Assembly (NCBI GenBank): GCA_017517965.1
Contig: JAFWXR010000008.1
Coordinates: forward strand, 1 to 60,702
DNA from: Clostridia bacterium
Lineage (GTDB): Bacteria; Bacillota; Clostridia; Oscillospirales; Feifaniaceae
Direction: 5' to 3'
DNA: 60,702 nucleotides
Part shown: positions 1 through 8,539 of the stretch, in pieces
Layout of the letters: every line of letters begins with the position of its first letter
Position numbering within the stretch: the stretch's first letter is position 1
Translations under genes and position numbers: made by a program
The notes under the pieces: model-generated
Databases searched by the model: none
The model's input: only the letters and a program-made list of their open reading frames with translations
What the model was told of the DNA's origin: nothing

Positions 1-2
1 GC

Positions 3-467
3 TACATAGAAGTAGAAAACGTATCAAAGAACCTCCTTGGCAGACACGTAATCGTAGAAGGCAAGGGCGTAAGATTCTACAACCCCGTATACGATATCGG
101 AACGGCAACAGTAAATGTGAAGAATGCGGCAGGTGAAACGGTAAGAACGTACAACGTGACAATCGACTTCACACTTGCAACAGACTACACGGTAGTATTG
201 CCGACATCACTGAGATGTACGTACGAAGTAGACGGTGACACAATCACTGTAAATGCAAATGCAGGCGTATCAAATGTACAGATCAACTTTGGTAAGTACT
301 ATTCAGAAACACTTAGCGCAAACGTAAATAACGAATTCGTAAAGAAGACGGGCGCAAGAAGCTGGATTGTATACAAATCAGAGACACCTGTAGAATTTGA
401 CGTAACGTTCGATGCATCGGCATACAATAGTGACGTAATAGTAAGACACGTTACAGTGAATTTCTAA
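3..467 (+). CDS. C-terminal end of a large surface/secreted protein (5' truncated)
   Basis: The reading frame is open from the window edge, so the GTG at 117 is internal and the gene begins upstream. The visible 154 residues alternate short hydrophobic and polar stretches rich in V, T, N and Y, as in beta-sandwich modules of extracellular proteins. No LPXTG or other sorting signal is visible at the end. Codons are strongly biased to A-ending forms (gta, aca, tca, gca), unlike the next gene, which may mean repetitive or recently acquired sequence. The gene is followed at once by a strong terminator. The family is not recognised; a surface role is inferred from composition only. Confidence 0.6.
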   Translation, partial: YIEVENVSKNLLGRHVIVEGKGVRFYNPVYDIGTATVNVKNAAGETVRTYNVTIDFTLATDYTVVLPTSLRCTYEVDGDTITVNANAGVSNVQINFGKYYSETLSANVNNEFVKKTGARSWIVYKSETPVEFDVTFDASAYNSDVIVRHVTVNF

Positions 468-474
468 ACAACTT

Positions 475-505
475 AAAAGAGAGGTCCAAAGGACCTCTCT
501 TTTTT
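475..505 (+). terminator. Rho-independent terminator of the surface-protein gene
   Basis: GAGAGGTCC/GGACCTCTC stem with a three-base loop followed by six T, starting eight bases after the stop codon. Confidence 0.9.
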
Positions 506-506
506 A

Positions 507-631
507 ATTCGTAATTCGTAATTCGGAATTATGGTGGAAATTCCGTCGGAATTTCATTTAAATCACGATCCCTCCGTCAGCTTCGCTGACACCTCCCTTT
601 ACACAAGGGAGGTATAGGGGGGCGGTCTTTT
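507..631 (+). repeat. MITE-like palindrome-rich repeat flanked by 15 bp direct repeats
   Basis: The 125 bp segment holds an AATTCGT tandem (507-523) and three perfect hairpins: 537-544/548-555, 576-581/585-590 (GTCAGC/GCTGAC) and 592-599/605-612 (CCTCCCTT/AAGGGAGG). It contains no reading frame. The tail of the preceding terminator, GACCTCTCTTTTTTA (492-506), recurs exactly at 632-646, so the insert is bracketed by a 15 bp direct repeat resembling a target duplication. Similar CCTCCGTCAGC-type palindromes are, to my knowledge, common in gut Clostridia genomes; mobility is inferred. Confidence 0.6.
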
Positions 632-673
632 GACCTCTCTTTTTTATTTTATAAGGGTTTCCTGTAAATAACA

Positions 674-703
674 TTGAAAGTTGTAAACTTATTATGATAT
701 AAT
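674..703 (+). promoter_or_regulatory. Promoter of the capD-like gene
   Basis: TTGAAA (674-679), 18 bp spacer, TATAAT (698-703). GGAG at 722-725 lies seven bases before the ATG at 733. Confidence 0.75.
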
Positions 704-732
704 GAAAAAAATACCGTTAATGGAGTTTTTGT

Positions 733-2613
733 ATGAAAAAACTTTTTGTCAGCAAACGGCGCAAACAATTACTTATATTTGCGGACATATTTATCTATGC
801 GATTGTATGTCTTTTGTTTTCATTTGCAATGATGAAAATAACACTCGGTAATTTTATGGGTGTATTTTTGATAATTGCACCGGTATATGTGGTTGTATTT
901 TACGTTTGCGGTCTCTATAACAGTCTCTGGGAGTATGCAGAGGGCGAAGAAATGCGAATGTGCATTCTCGGCACGTTTGTCGCCACGATATTGTCTGCAA
1001 TTTTACTTTTTGTTGAATTCAAATTGTTACGCACACCGCTTGGTGTTGCGTCGGCGGTATTTTTACCGTTGGTCTGCGGTTTTGTTTCGACCGTGCTTCG
1101 AACAAGTTACAGATATTTTCGTTTTGTTATGAACAGAAACGTAAGCATTACGAAACAGAACGTGATGATAGTGGGTGCAGGCGTTTCAGGTCACCTGTTG
1201 ATAAAGAATATAGCGGAAGATCCTGAAAGCAGATTTAAAACCGTTTGCCTTGTGGATGATGACCCTGCCAAGCATGGAATGAAGGTGCGCGGCATAAAAA
1301 TATCGGGTGATTGCAGTAAAATCCCCGAACTTTGTGAAAAGCACAAAATAGACACGATAATTCTTGCAATACCAACGGCAACGAGTGCGCAGATAAATAA
1401 GATACTCGATTATTGTAAAGAAACCTCGTGCAAAATAGAAAGACTGCCCCCCAATATGGGCATCGGCATAAAAGGCTCACTTCAGAAATCCTTGCAGACG
1501 ATGAAAATCGAGGATTTGCTTTCGCGTGACACAATCGGTTTCGATAACAGTGACGTGTCGGCACTCTGCAACGGAAGAACGGTTCTTGTAACGGGTGCAG
1601 GCGGCTCAATAGGCAGCGAACTTTGCAGGCAGATAGCACATTTTTCGCCCAAAAAACTTATTCTTCTCGATATTGCTGAAAACAGCACCTATGAACTTCA
1701 GCAGGAGTTTCTTGAAAAGATAAGAGAGGGGCTCAAACTTGATTTCTGCATTGAAATAGCCTCGGTTCGTGACCTTGAAAAACTCGATATGATATTTGAG
1801 GCGTATAAGCCTGAACTCGTATTTCATGCGGCGGCACATAAGCACGTACCGCTTATGGAAACGAATCCCGAAGAAGCCGTTAAAAATAACGTTTTCGGCA
1901 CCTTTAACACCGCTGCAATGGCTGACAAGCACGGTGTATTGAAATTTATTCTTATCTCTACCGACAAAGCGGTAAATCCCACGAACATTATGGGAAGCAC
2001 GAAACAACTTGCCGAAATGGTGACACACTGGCACGGTCTGCACAGCAAAACCGTGTTTGCAGAGGTTCGTTTCGGAAACGTGCTGGGCAGTAACGGCAGT
2101 GTCGTTCCGATCTTTAAAAAGCAGATTGAAAAGGGTGGACCGGTAACGGTAACACATCCTGACATAATACGTTATTTTATGACGATAAACGAGGCGGTAG
2201 AACTCGTACTTCGTGCCGCTGCACTTGCCAATGACAATGAGGTTTTCGTTCTCGATATGGGCAAACCCGTTAAAATAAAGGGTCTTGCCGAACGTATGAT
2301 AAGACTTGCAGGATACCGCCCGTACGAAGATATCGACATCGAATTTACAGGACTTCGTCCCGGTGAAAAATTGTATGAAGAACTTCTTATGGAGGAGGAG
2401 GGACTGAAAAAGACCTCTGACGAGAGAATATTCATCGGTAAGCAACGTAAACTTGACGAAGAAGAATTTTTGAAAAATCTTGAACTCTTGCGTAAAAAAG
2501 CAGAGGAAAATGATCAGCACGGTGTAATTGATATGATTAAGATTATGGTTCCGACGTATCATCAGGAACTTGCGCCAAACGCTGTGCTTGCACAGGACAG
2601 AATTAAAATATAA
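733..2613 (+). CDS. Membrane-bound UDP-sugar 4,6-dehydratase (CapD/PglF/WbpM family)
   Basis: The 626-residue protein has four hydrophobic N-terminal segments (about residues 12-125), a first Rossmann-like domain (GAGVSG near 148-153) and a catalytic SDR domain with TGAGGSIG (287-294). The family's SMK triad is present in the block STDKAVNPTNIMGSTK: Met420 stands where classical SDRs have Tyr, with Lys424. The family dehydrates UDP-GlcNAc or a similar nucleotide sugar at the inner membrane face, a first step towards bacillosamine or other deoxy-amino sugars for capsule or glycoprotein. It has its own promoter and a terminator shared with the convergent exporter. No glycosyltransferase genes adjoin it, so its product cannot be named. 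Confidence 0.9.
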   Translation: MKKLFVSKRRKQLLIFADIFIYAIVCLLFSFAMMKITLGNFMGVFLIIAPVYVVVFYVCGLYNSLWEYAEGEEMRMCILGTFVATILSAILLFVEFKLLRTPLGVASAVFLPLVCGFVSTVLRTSYRYFRFVMNRNVSITKQNVMIVGAGVSGHLLIKNIAEDPESRFKTVCLVDDDPAKHGMKVRGIKISGDCSKIPELCEKHKIDTIILAIPTATSAQINKILDYCKETSCKIERLPPNMGIGIKGSLQKSLQTMKIEDLLSRDTIGFDNSDVSALCNGRTVLVTGAGGSIGSELCRQIAHFSPKKLILLDIAENSTYELQQEFLEKIREGLKLDFCIEIASVRDLEKLDMIFEAYKPELVFHAAAHKHVPLMETNPEEAVKNNVFGTFNTAAMADKHGVLKFILISTDKAVNPTNIMGSTKQLAEMVTHWHGLHSKTVFAEVRFGNVLGSNGSVVPIFKKQIEKGGPVTVTHPDIIRYFMTINEAVELVLRAAALANDNEVFVLDMGKPVKIKGLAERMIRLAGYRPYEDIDIEFTGLRPGEKLYEELLMEEEGLKKTSDERIFIGKQRKLDEEEFLKNLELLRKKAEENDQHGVIDMIKIMVPTYHQELAPNAVLAQDRIKI

Positions 2614-2638
2614 AAAAGAGGCGAAAGCCTCTTTTTTT
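2614..2638. terminator. Bidirectional terminator between capD-like and MATE genes
   Basis: AGAGGC-GAAA-GCCTCT hairpin with an A tract on the left and a T tract on the right, so it can stop transcription from both convergent genes. The minus-strand stop codon at 2637-2639 lies in the T tract. Confidence 0.85.
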
Positions 2639-4040
2639 ATACCTTGATATATTTCCATTTTTCAAGATTGAATCTGTGCTTTAAGAAGAAGTAGCGGAAT
2701 ACCATATCAAGTACCATAAGACTCCAAAGAAGTACCAGATTGTCAAAAATAAGTACGGAAACAACAGCTGAAACCGGTCTTATCAAACCGATACCTATGA
2801 CGTTTGATATTGCAACGCTTCTGGTATCGCCTGCACCTCGTAGTGTTGAGGCAAATATGACCTGATGTTGCTGGAAGAACTGCATTACTGAGAGGGGAAT
2901 CAACCCTGTGGCAACCAGTTGTATGACGTATGCTTCGTCTGAAAAGAATGTCGGAATAAAGTATCGGCAGGAAATTATTACTGCCATTGTAAGTGATGCC
3001 GACACAAATGCACATCGTTGTGAAAGTTTGCAGTACATCTCGGAAATATCGCTTCTTTTTTTGCCGAGATTTTGTCCTACGAGCGTTGTAGTTGCAACAC
3101 CAAGACCGTCACCGATGTTGTATGTAAATGAGATTACCTGTTGGAGTATAGTGTGTGCCGAAAAACCGTCAGTGCCGAGCTTTGCAGCAAGTTTTGCAAC
3201 GACAAAAAAGCCTATTCGTATAAATAACTGCTCTATAAGTGAATTTGAACTTATGCGAAGTATAGGTGCAAAGGTTTCTTTCGTGGGCACAAAGGACGTG
3301 TGAAAGGATATACGAAGAAAACTGCCTTTTCGCATAATTGAGCGAAGTGCGATGAGAAAGCCTACGACAAAGCCTATTCCCGATGCGAGTGCGGCACCTG
3401 TTACACCCATTGCGGGGAATCCGAAATGCCCTTCTATGAGAAGATAGTTGAGAATAATGTTAACAAGGTTTGCACACACGTTTGTCACAAGCGTCGTTCT
3501 CGTTTCGCCGACACCGCGGAGGGCTGCATTTATGGTCAGCATAAGGGCACGGAACACCAGGAAAGAGGAGAGTATCTTAAAATACGACGTTGCAGGGTCA
3601 AGTGTTTCACCCGGTATGGCCCCGGCAAATTTAATGAGAGGTCTTCCTGCAAGAAGCAGTAATGCCGTAAAGAAAAGTGAAATAAAAAAACCGACAAAAA
3701 GGGTTTGCTTTAAGGCTTTGACAGCACCGTCCCTGTCACCTTGCCCTTTACGGCGTGCTACGGTTGCAGTGACACCCGTGTTGAGTGCAAAGAAGAAGCA
3801 GAGTGCCAGAAAAGTAGGCTGTGTACAAAGGCCGACGGATGAAGTTGCATAACTTCCCAGGTTACCGACCATCATCAGATCTATGGCACTGATGAGGGAA
3901 GCAAAACACAGTTCAATTATGCTTGGTATAGCCAGGCGAAAAAAATTCCTCAGCGCATCTTTTGTGTCGGGAAATTCGCCCAGACGCTTATTTTGAGATA
4001 TTAAAAATGAAGTGTTATTATATTTTTGCATTACGACCAT
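2637..4040 (-). CDS. MATE-family multidrug/sodium antiporter
   Basis: This is a 467-residue polytopic membrane protein with about 12 hydrophobic segments in two similar halves and no signal peptide, matching MATE exporters (usually 440-470 residues). Motifs such as PSIIELCFASL near the N-terminus and repeated GxGDxR/GVGETR loops (ALRGVGETRTT, TLRGAGDTRSV) are typical. The ATG at 4040 is chosen because GGAG stands eight bases before it; a longer TTG start at 4058 has no ribosome binding site. MATE proteins expel cationic drugs or metabolites using Na+ or H+ gradients; the substrate is not predictable here. Confidence 0.88.
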   Translation of the reverse strand: MVVMQKYNNTSFLISQNKRLGEFPDTKDALRNFFRLAIPSIIELCFASLISAIDLMMVGNLGSYATSSVGLCTQPTFLALCFFFALNTGVTATVARRKGQGDRDGAVKALKQTLFVGFFISLFFTALLLLAGRPLIKFAGAIPGETLDPATSYFKILSSFLVFRALMLTINAALRGVGETRTTLVTNVCANLVNIILNYLLIEGHFGFPAMGVTGAALASGIGFVVGFLIALRSIMRKGSFLRISFHTSFVPTKETFAPILRISSNSLIEQLFIRIGFFVVAKLAAKLGTDGFSAHTILQQVISFTYNIGDGLGVATTTLVGQNLGKKRSDISEMYCKLSQRCAFVSASLTMAVIISCRYFIPTFFSDEAYVIQLVATGLIPLSVMQFFQQHQVIFASTLRGAGDTRSVAISNVIGIGLIRPVSAVVSVLIFDNLVLLWSLMVLDMVFRYFFLKHRFNLEKWKYIKV

Positions 4041-4075
4041 TTTTTCATCTCCGTACAAATTTTGTCAACAAGCAA

Positions 4076-4103
4076 ATTATAGCACTCGTGAAATTAAAAG
4101 CAA
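4076..4103 (-). promoter_or_regulatory. Promoter of the MATE gene
   Basis: On the minus strand TTGCTT (4103-4098), 16 bp spacer, TATAAT (4081-4076), about 36 bases before the ATG. Confidence 0.6.
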
Positions 4104-4126
4104 TATCAAATTCATATAAAATTAAC

Positions 4127-4155
4127 TTGTTAATTATATATTGGGATTGTATAAT
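4127..4155 (+). promoter_or_regulatory. Promoter of the PAP2 gene and following cluster
   Basis: TTGTTA (4127-4132), 17 bp spacer, TATAAT (4150-4155); divergent from the MATE promoter. Confidence 0.65.
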
Positions 4156-4175
4156 AATTTACAGAGGTGAACTTT

Positions 4176-5027
4176 ATGCTTGTAGGGGTAACCGAGTTTT
4201 TGTCAAATGCACTTCCCGATTTTGCAGTACGCTTTTTTGAGCTCTTCACTATGTTGGGTGAACAGTATGCACTTATTGCATTTATGGGGCTGTTTTACTG
4301 GTGCATAGATAAAAAAAGAGGGCAGTTTATCGCGCTTAGTGCCGTTTCATCGCTCTGCCTTAATAACTTTGTAAAAAACGTTTTCAGGGTAAGACGACCC
4401 TTTGAGGTATCCGACAAGGTCAGGGTAACGAGGGGGAATACGGCAACGGGACACTCTTTCCCCAGCGGACATACTCAGAATGCAGCAACTGCCGCCTTTT
4501 CGGCAGTAAAAGGCACAAAAAATACGATTGCATTAGTTATTGCCGTCGTATATGTTCTGCTTATAGCAATGTCACGGCTTGTTCTCGGCGTGCACTATAT
4601 TACGGACGTTGTCGGCGGAATTGTGTTTGCATTTGTCGGAATTTATATAGCAGAGTGGGTCGAAAACCTTGCAAATAAGAGGGGGCAGGCATATCTGCTT
4701 GTCTTATGTGTGTTGCCCGTTTTGTCGATATTGTCCGTGTTTATAAACGGGGCACAGAGCAAGGATGCGCTTACCTCGGCAGGTATTGCACTTGGTGCAA
4801 TAATCGGCATCGTTATCGAAAGAAAGTATATAAATTTTGACGTTCAGGGCAAAAAAATCACAAAAATAATCCGATTTGTGTCGGGTATTTTAATTGTTGT
4901 ATTTCTTATGTATCTGCTTAAATTGCTTTTGCCGGAAGGTGCTGTTTTCCGTGTAATAAGATATGCCGTAATAGGTTTCACTGCATCGGCTGCAGTGCCG
5001 TATTTATTTAAAAAAATCAGACTGTGA
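4176..5027 (+). CDS. PAP2-superfamily membrane phosphatase
   Basis: The three-part phosphatase signature is complete: K67 leading to RRP (73-75), PSGH (96-99), and SR (133-134) with H140 and D144. It sits in a six-or-more-segment membrane protein of 283 residues with an extra hydrophobic C-terminal half. Family members dephosphorylate lipid phosphates such as undecaprenyl pyrophosphate or phosphatidic acid on the outer membrane face. The ATG at 4176 follows AGAGGTGA with correct spacing; the GTG at 4167 lies inside that site. The next gene starts nine bases after the stop, so they are probably co-transcribed. The lipid substrate is unknown. Confidence 0.85.
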   Translation: MLVGVTEFLSNALPDFAVRFFELFTMLGEQYALIAFMGLFYWCIDKKRGQFIALSAVSSLCLNNFVKNVFRVRRPFEVSDKVRVTRGNTATGHSFPSGHTQNAATAAFSAVKGTKNTIALVIAVVYVLLIAMSRLVLGVHYITDVVGGIVFAFVGIYIAEWVENLANKRGQAYLLVLCVLPVLSILSVFINGAQSKDALTSAGIALGAIIGIVIERKYINFDVQGKKITKIIRFVSGILIVVFLMYLLKLLLPEGAVFRVIRYAVIGFTASAAVPYLFKKIRL

Positions 5028-5035
5028 GGATAAAA

Positions 5036-6004
5036 ATGTCAAAGAAAACCAATTTTACTTCGATAGGCGGACAGGCGCTTATCGAAGGCGTTATGATGAA
5101 GGGTCCCGATAAAATCGGAATCGCCGTGCGTAAAAGCGACGGTGAAATAGTCACCAAAGTTGATGAATATACTCCTGTAACGAAAAAGCATAAGATTCTC
5201 TCACTTCCCATAATCAGAGGTGTTGTGAACTTTTTTGCCATGATGAAGCTCGGCTATTCTACTATGATGTATTCTGCCGAAGTTGCAGGTGATGAGATTA
5301 TGGAGCAGGAGGAGCCCTCGAAATTTGAAAAATGGATATCCGAAAAGTTTAAGATAGACATAATGGACGTTGTAATGGTTGTGGGCGTATTGCTCGGCGT
5401 TGCACTTGCGCTGTTTCTGTTTATGTTTTTGCCGACCTTCCTGACGGGACTTTTAGGCAAATTGCTTCCGCTTTCAGACGGGGTAAAAACCGTTATCGAA
5501 TCCTTTGTGAAAATGGCAATTTTCATAGGTTATATGGCAGGAATTGCATACGTGCCCGATATAAAGAGGGTATTTTCGTATCATGGGGCGGAGCATAAGA
5601 CGATATTCTGTTACGAGCAGGGCGGTGAACTTACGCCTGAGAATGCTAAGAAGTACAGCCGTTTCCATCCTCGTTGCGGAACGAATTTTATGACGATTAC
5701 GCTTCTTCTCTCAATACTTGTGTTTATGTTTGTGGGCTGGGGCAATATCTTTGTGAGAATACTGCTCAAGCTTTGTTGCTTACCGCTTATAATGGGCATA
5801 TCTTACGAACTTATAAAACTTGCGGGAAAATACGATAATATCGTAACGAGGATTATAAGTTTCCCGGGTATGATGATACAGAGAATAACGACTAAAGAGC
5901 CTGATGAAGAGATGCTCGAGGTCGCAATAACTGCATTTAAACTCGTTGCCCCGGAATATCAGCCGGGTGGCGAAAAGTATGAGGGAAAAGTTGAAAACGA
6001 GTGA
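5036..6004 (+). CDS. DUF1385 (YqhQ-like) membrane protein
   Basis: A 322-residue protein beginning with the conserved GGQALIEGVMM block near the N-terminus and carrying the family's YHGAEHKT and HPRCGTNF motifs between hydrophobic segments. DUF1385 proteins are widespread in Firmicutes and usually lie just before prmC/prfA; their biochemical role is not established. GTGAGGA directly before the ATG at 5036 sets the start and overlaps the PAP2 stop. Its 3' end overlaps prmC by 26 bases, implying translational coupling. Confidence 0.9.
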   Translation: MSKKTNFTSIGGQALIEGVMMKGPDKIGIAVRKSDGEIVTKVDEYTPVTKKHKILSLPIIRGVVNFFAMMKLGYSTMMYSAEVAGDEIMEQEEPSKFEKWISEKFKIDIMDVVMVVGVLLGVALALFLFMFLPTFLTGLLGKLLPLSDGVKTVIESFVKMAIFIGYMAGIAYVPDIKRVFSYHGAEHKTIFCYEQGGELTPENAKKYSRFHPRCGTNFMTITLLLSILVFMFVGWGNIFVRILLKLCCLPLIMGISYELIKLAGKYDNIVTRIISFPGMMIQRITTKEPDEEMLEVAITAFKLVAPEYQPGGEKYEGKVENE

Positions 6005-6782
6005 ACTTGTAAAGAAAATGCTTGCAATGGGGCTTACCCGACAGCAGAGTTTTGAATTGGTGTCACGTTTTTGCGGTATTTCAAAAAACGAGGTGCTTCT
6101 CGACCGTGAGGTGCAAGAGGATAACTGCCTTGATGCCGCAATGCAGGTGGCAAATGGTAAACCGCTTCAGTACGTTCTCGGTGAGTGGGATTTCTGCGGA
6201 CACAGAATACTCTGTAAAGAGGGTGTGTTAATTCCCAGAGAGGACACCGAAACACTTGTCGAAGTTGCAAAAAAGCACCTTAAAGCAGGTGACAGTGTGC
6301 TTGATTTGTGTTGCGGAAGCGGTTGTATATCCGTTGCGCTTGCAAAGGCGGGTGCGAAGGTGTCAGCCGTTGACATCAACGATAAAGCAATAGAACTGAC
6401 TAAGGAAAACGCTTTGTTGTGGGGTGTTTCGGTAGACGCTCAAAAAATGGATATACTGTCCGAAAAAACGGACAAGGTGTTTGATATGATAGTATCAAAT
6501 CCACCGTACATAAGAACGTCGGAGATACGTAAACTCGACACGTCGGTAAAGAAATACGAGCCGAGGAATGCGCTTGACGGCGGTGATGACGGGCTTTTGT
6601 TCTACCGTGAGATAACAAAGAGGTTTTTTGAAAATCTTGCAGACGGGGGAATGCTGATTTATGAAATCGGTTTTGACCAGCGTGAGCAGGTTATGAATCT
6701 GCTTGAGCAGGCAGGCTTTAAAAACGTCACGGCGGAAAAGGATTTAAACGGCAACGACAGAGTGGTTTACGGAGTAAAATAA
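5979..6782 (+). CDS. prmC: Peptide chain release factor N5-glutamine methyltransferase
   Basis: The 267-residue protein has the SAM-binding segment DLCCGSGC (about 109-116), the catalytic NPPY (174-177) and an N-terminal helical domain, as in PrmC/HemK. It methylates the GGQ glutamine of release factors RF1 and RF2 in the cytoplasm. The ATG at 5979 lies inside the DUF1385 gene and follows GGTGG. In many Firmicutes prfA sits beside prmC; here recA follows instead and prfA is not in the window. A purely N6-adenine DNA methylase is unlikely given the PrmC-type N-terminal domain. Confidence 0.9.
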   Translation: MREKLKTSELVKKMLAMGLTRQQSFELVSRFCGISKNEVLLDREVQEDNCLDAAMQVANGKPLQYVLGEWDFCGHRILCKEGVLIPREDTETLVEVAKKHLKAGDSVLDLCCGSGCISVALAKAGAKVSAVDINDKAIELTKENALLWGVSVDAQKMDILSEKTDKVFDMIVSNPPYIRTSEIRKLDTSVKKYEPRNALDGGDDGLLFYREITKRFFENLADGGMLIYEIGFDQREQVMNLLEQAGFKNVTAEKDLNGNDRVVYGVK

Positions 6783-6786
6783 TTTC

Positions 6787-6800
6787 CGAACAAATGTTGC
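6787..6800 (+). promoter_or_regulatory. LexA (SOS) box overlapping the recA -35
   Basis: CGAAC-AAAT-GTTGC matches the Gram-positive LexA/DinR consensus CGAACN4GTTCG at 8 of 10 half-site positions. Its right half overlaps the -35, so LexA binding would exclude RNA polymerase. Confidence 0.8.
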
Positions 6801-6825
6801 TATTTTTAAAAACTTGTGGTATAGT
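6797..6825 (+). promoter_or_regulatory. recA promoter
   Basis: TTGCTA (6797-6802), 17 bp spacer, TATAGT (6820-6825). GGAGGGG (6839-6845) precedes the ATG at 6852 by six bases. Confidence 0.8.
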
Positions 6826-6851
6826 AAAATAAAAAAGCGGAGGGGATAACT

Positions 6852-7937
6852 ATGGCAGATAAAAAGACGGCACTTGATACGGCGTTATCACAGATAGAAA
6901 AACAGTTTGGTAAGGGCTCGGTTATGAAACTGGGCGAAACGGCGGATATGAACGTTGAGTCTATTTCAACGGGCTCACTTTCACTTGATATTGCACTTGG
7001 AATCGGCGGTGTGCCGAGAGGCAGAATTATAGAGATATACGGACCTGAATCTTCGGGTAAAACGACGGTGGCACTTTCCGTTATTGCCGAGGCGCAGAAA
7101 ACGGGCGGTACGGCGGCATTCATTGATGCCGAGCATGCACTTGACCCCGATTATGCACAGGCACTCGGTGTTGACATTGCTTCACTTTTGGTTTCACAGC
7201 CCGACACGGGTGAGCAGGCACTTGAAATAACAGAGGCGCTTGTTCGCAGTAATGCGATTGACGTTATCGTTATCGACTCGGTTGCGGCACTCGTTCCCAA
7301 GGCTGAAATCGAGGGCGAAATGGGCGATTCACACGTCGGACTTCAGGCGAGACTTATGTCGCAGGCGCTTCGTAAGCTTGCAGGCGTTATTGCCAAGAGC
7401 AATACGGTGGCAATATTTATAAATCAGCTTCGTGAAAAAGTGGGCGTTATGTACGGCAATCCCGAAGTGACGACGGGCGGTCGTGCGCTCAAATTCTATT
7501 CATCGGTAAGAATAGACATAAGAAAGTCGGAAACTCTCAAAAACGGCACTGAAATATACGGTAACCGCGTTCGTGCAAAGGTTGTGAAGAACAAGGTTGC
7601 ACCTCCGTTCAAAGAGGGTGAATTTGAGATAATTTACGGTAAAGGTATATCCAAAGACGGCGAAATTATAGATATGGCAGTAAAGTTTGACATCGTGCAG
7701 AAGAGTGGTGCATGGTTCTACTACGGCGATATGCGACTCGGTCAGGGCCGTGACAATGCAAAGAATTATCTTCTTGAACACGATGATATTGCAAAAGAAA
7801 TTGAAACAAAACTTTACGATGCCATAAAAAATACCGGCGGTAAAGACGTTAAAACGGCAAAGACGGAAACAAAAGAAGTAACTAAGCCCGAAACAAAGTC
7901 AAAGGGTCTTGACGTTATGGCAGACGATTTTGAATAA
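6852..7937 (+). CDS. recA: Recombinase RecA
   Basis: The 361-residue protein has Walker A GPESSGKT (64-71), Walker [11 protein letters not shown], the GGRALKFY and [15 protein letters not shown] (L1/L2 region) blocks and a lysine/threonine-rich C-terminal tail, i.e. full-length RecA. It forms ATP-dependent filaments on single-stranded DNA for homologous recombination and triggers LexA self-cleavage. The LexA box over its promoter indicates SOS autoregulation. Its stop codon TAA overlaps the recX start (TAATG). Confidence 0.98.
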   Translation: MADKKTALDTALSQIEKQFGKGSVMKLGETADMNVESISTGSLSLDIALGIGGVPRGRIIEIYGPESSGKTTVALSVIAEAQKTGGTAAFIDAEHALDPDYAQALGVDIASLLVSQPDTGEQALEITEALVRSNAIDVIVIDSVAALVPKAEIEGEMGDSHVGLQARLMSQALRKLAGVIAKSNTVAIFINQLREKVGVMYGNPEVTTGGRALKFYSSVRIDIRKSETLKNGTEIYGNRVRAKVVKNKVAPPFKEGEFEIIYGKGISKDGEIIDMAVKFDIVQKSGAWFYYGDMRLGQGRDNAKNYLLEHDDIAKEIETKLYDAIKNTGGKDVKTAKTETKEVTKPETKSKGLDVMADDFE

Positions 7938-8539
7938 TGATAATAGATAGCATTAAATACGTAAAGGACAACGGAGCACAAATCATAACAGGCAATGATT
8001 TGTGCTTTGTCATAGATGATACGCTGGTGGTATCCCTTTCGCTTGAAAAGGGCAGGGAGATAGATGATAATCTGCTTGAAACGCTTGATCTGGCTTCCAA
8101 ACTGCATTTTGCAAAGGTGAAGGCATACGGCTCGCTGTCGAGGGGTGACTTTTCGAAAAAAGGTCTTGCCAGACGGCTGTGTGAAAAAGGTGCAGATAAA
8201 GAGGCGGCGGAAGAAATAGCGCAGTTTATGGCAGACAAAGGGTATATAAATGACCTTGAGTATGCAAAAAGGCTCTGCCGTACGTATAGTCTTGAAAAGC
8301 ATTACGGCAAAAGGCGTGTGATGCAGGAACTTTTTGTAAGGGGCATCGACGGTGATACCGCAAGGCAGGCGACAGAGGAAATCGCACTTCCCGACAGAGA
8401 TAATATAATGTTGCTTTTTGAGGCAAAATATGCTCGTATGGATGTTTCTGAGCCTAAGTGCAGAAATAAGGTTTCAAATGCACTTGCTCGTGCAGGCTAC
8501 GACTGGGAGGATATAAGAATATGCTTGAGCGATTTTTAA
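7937..8539 (+). CDS. recX: Regulatory protein RecX
   Basis: A 200-residue, helix-rich, charged protein immediately after recA with typical RecX triple-helix repeats (SRGDFSKKGLARRLCEKG, GYINDLEYAKRLC, GKRRVMQELFVRGID). RecX binds RecA filaments and limits recombinase activity. The ATG overlaps the recA stop (TAATG) and no separate ribosome binding site is visible, suggesting translation by coupling to recA. It ends 19 bases inside the next gene. Confidence 0.88.
   Translation: MIIDSIKYVKDNGAQIITGNDLCFVIDDTLVVSLSLEKGREIDDNLLETLDLASKLHFAKVKAYGSLSRGDFSKKGLARRLCEKGADKEAAEEIAQFMADKGYINDLEYAKRLCRTYSLEKHYGKRRVMQELFVRGIDGDTARQATEEIALPDRDNIMLLFEAKYARMDVSEPKCRNKVSNALARAGYDWEDIRICLSDF

Noticed and set aside
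1606-2658. 350-codon open frame on the minus strand under the capD-like gene
   Set aside because: It is antisense to a well-supported enzyme, has no promoter or ribosome binding site, and its protein is cysteine/phenylalanine-rich without motifs.
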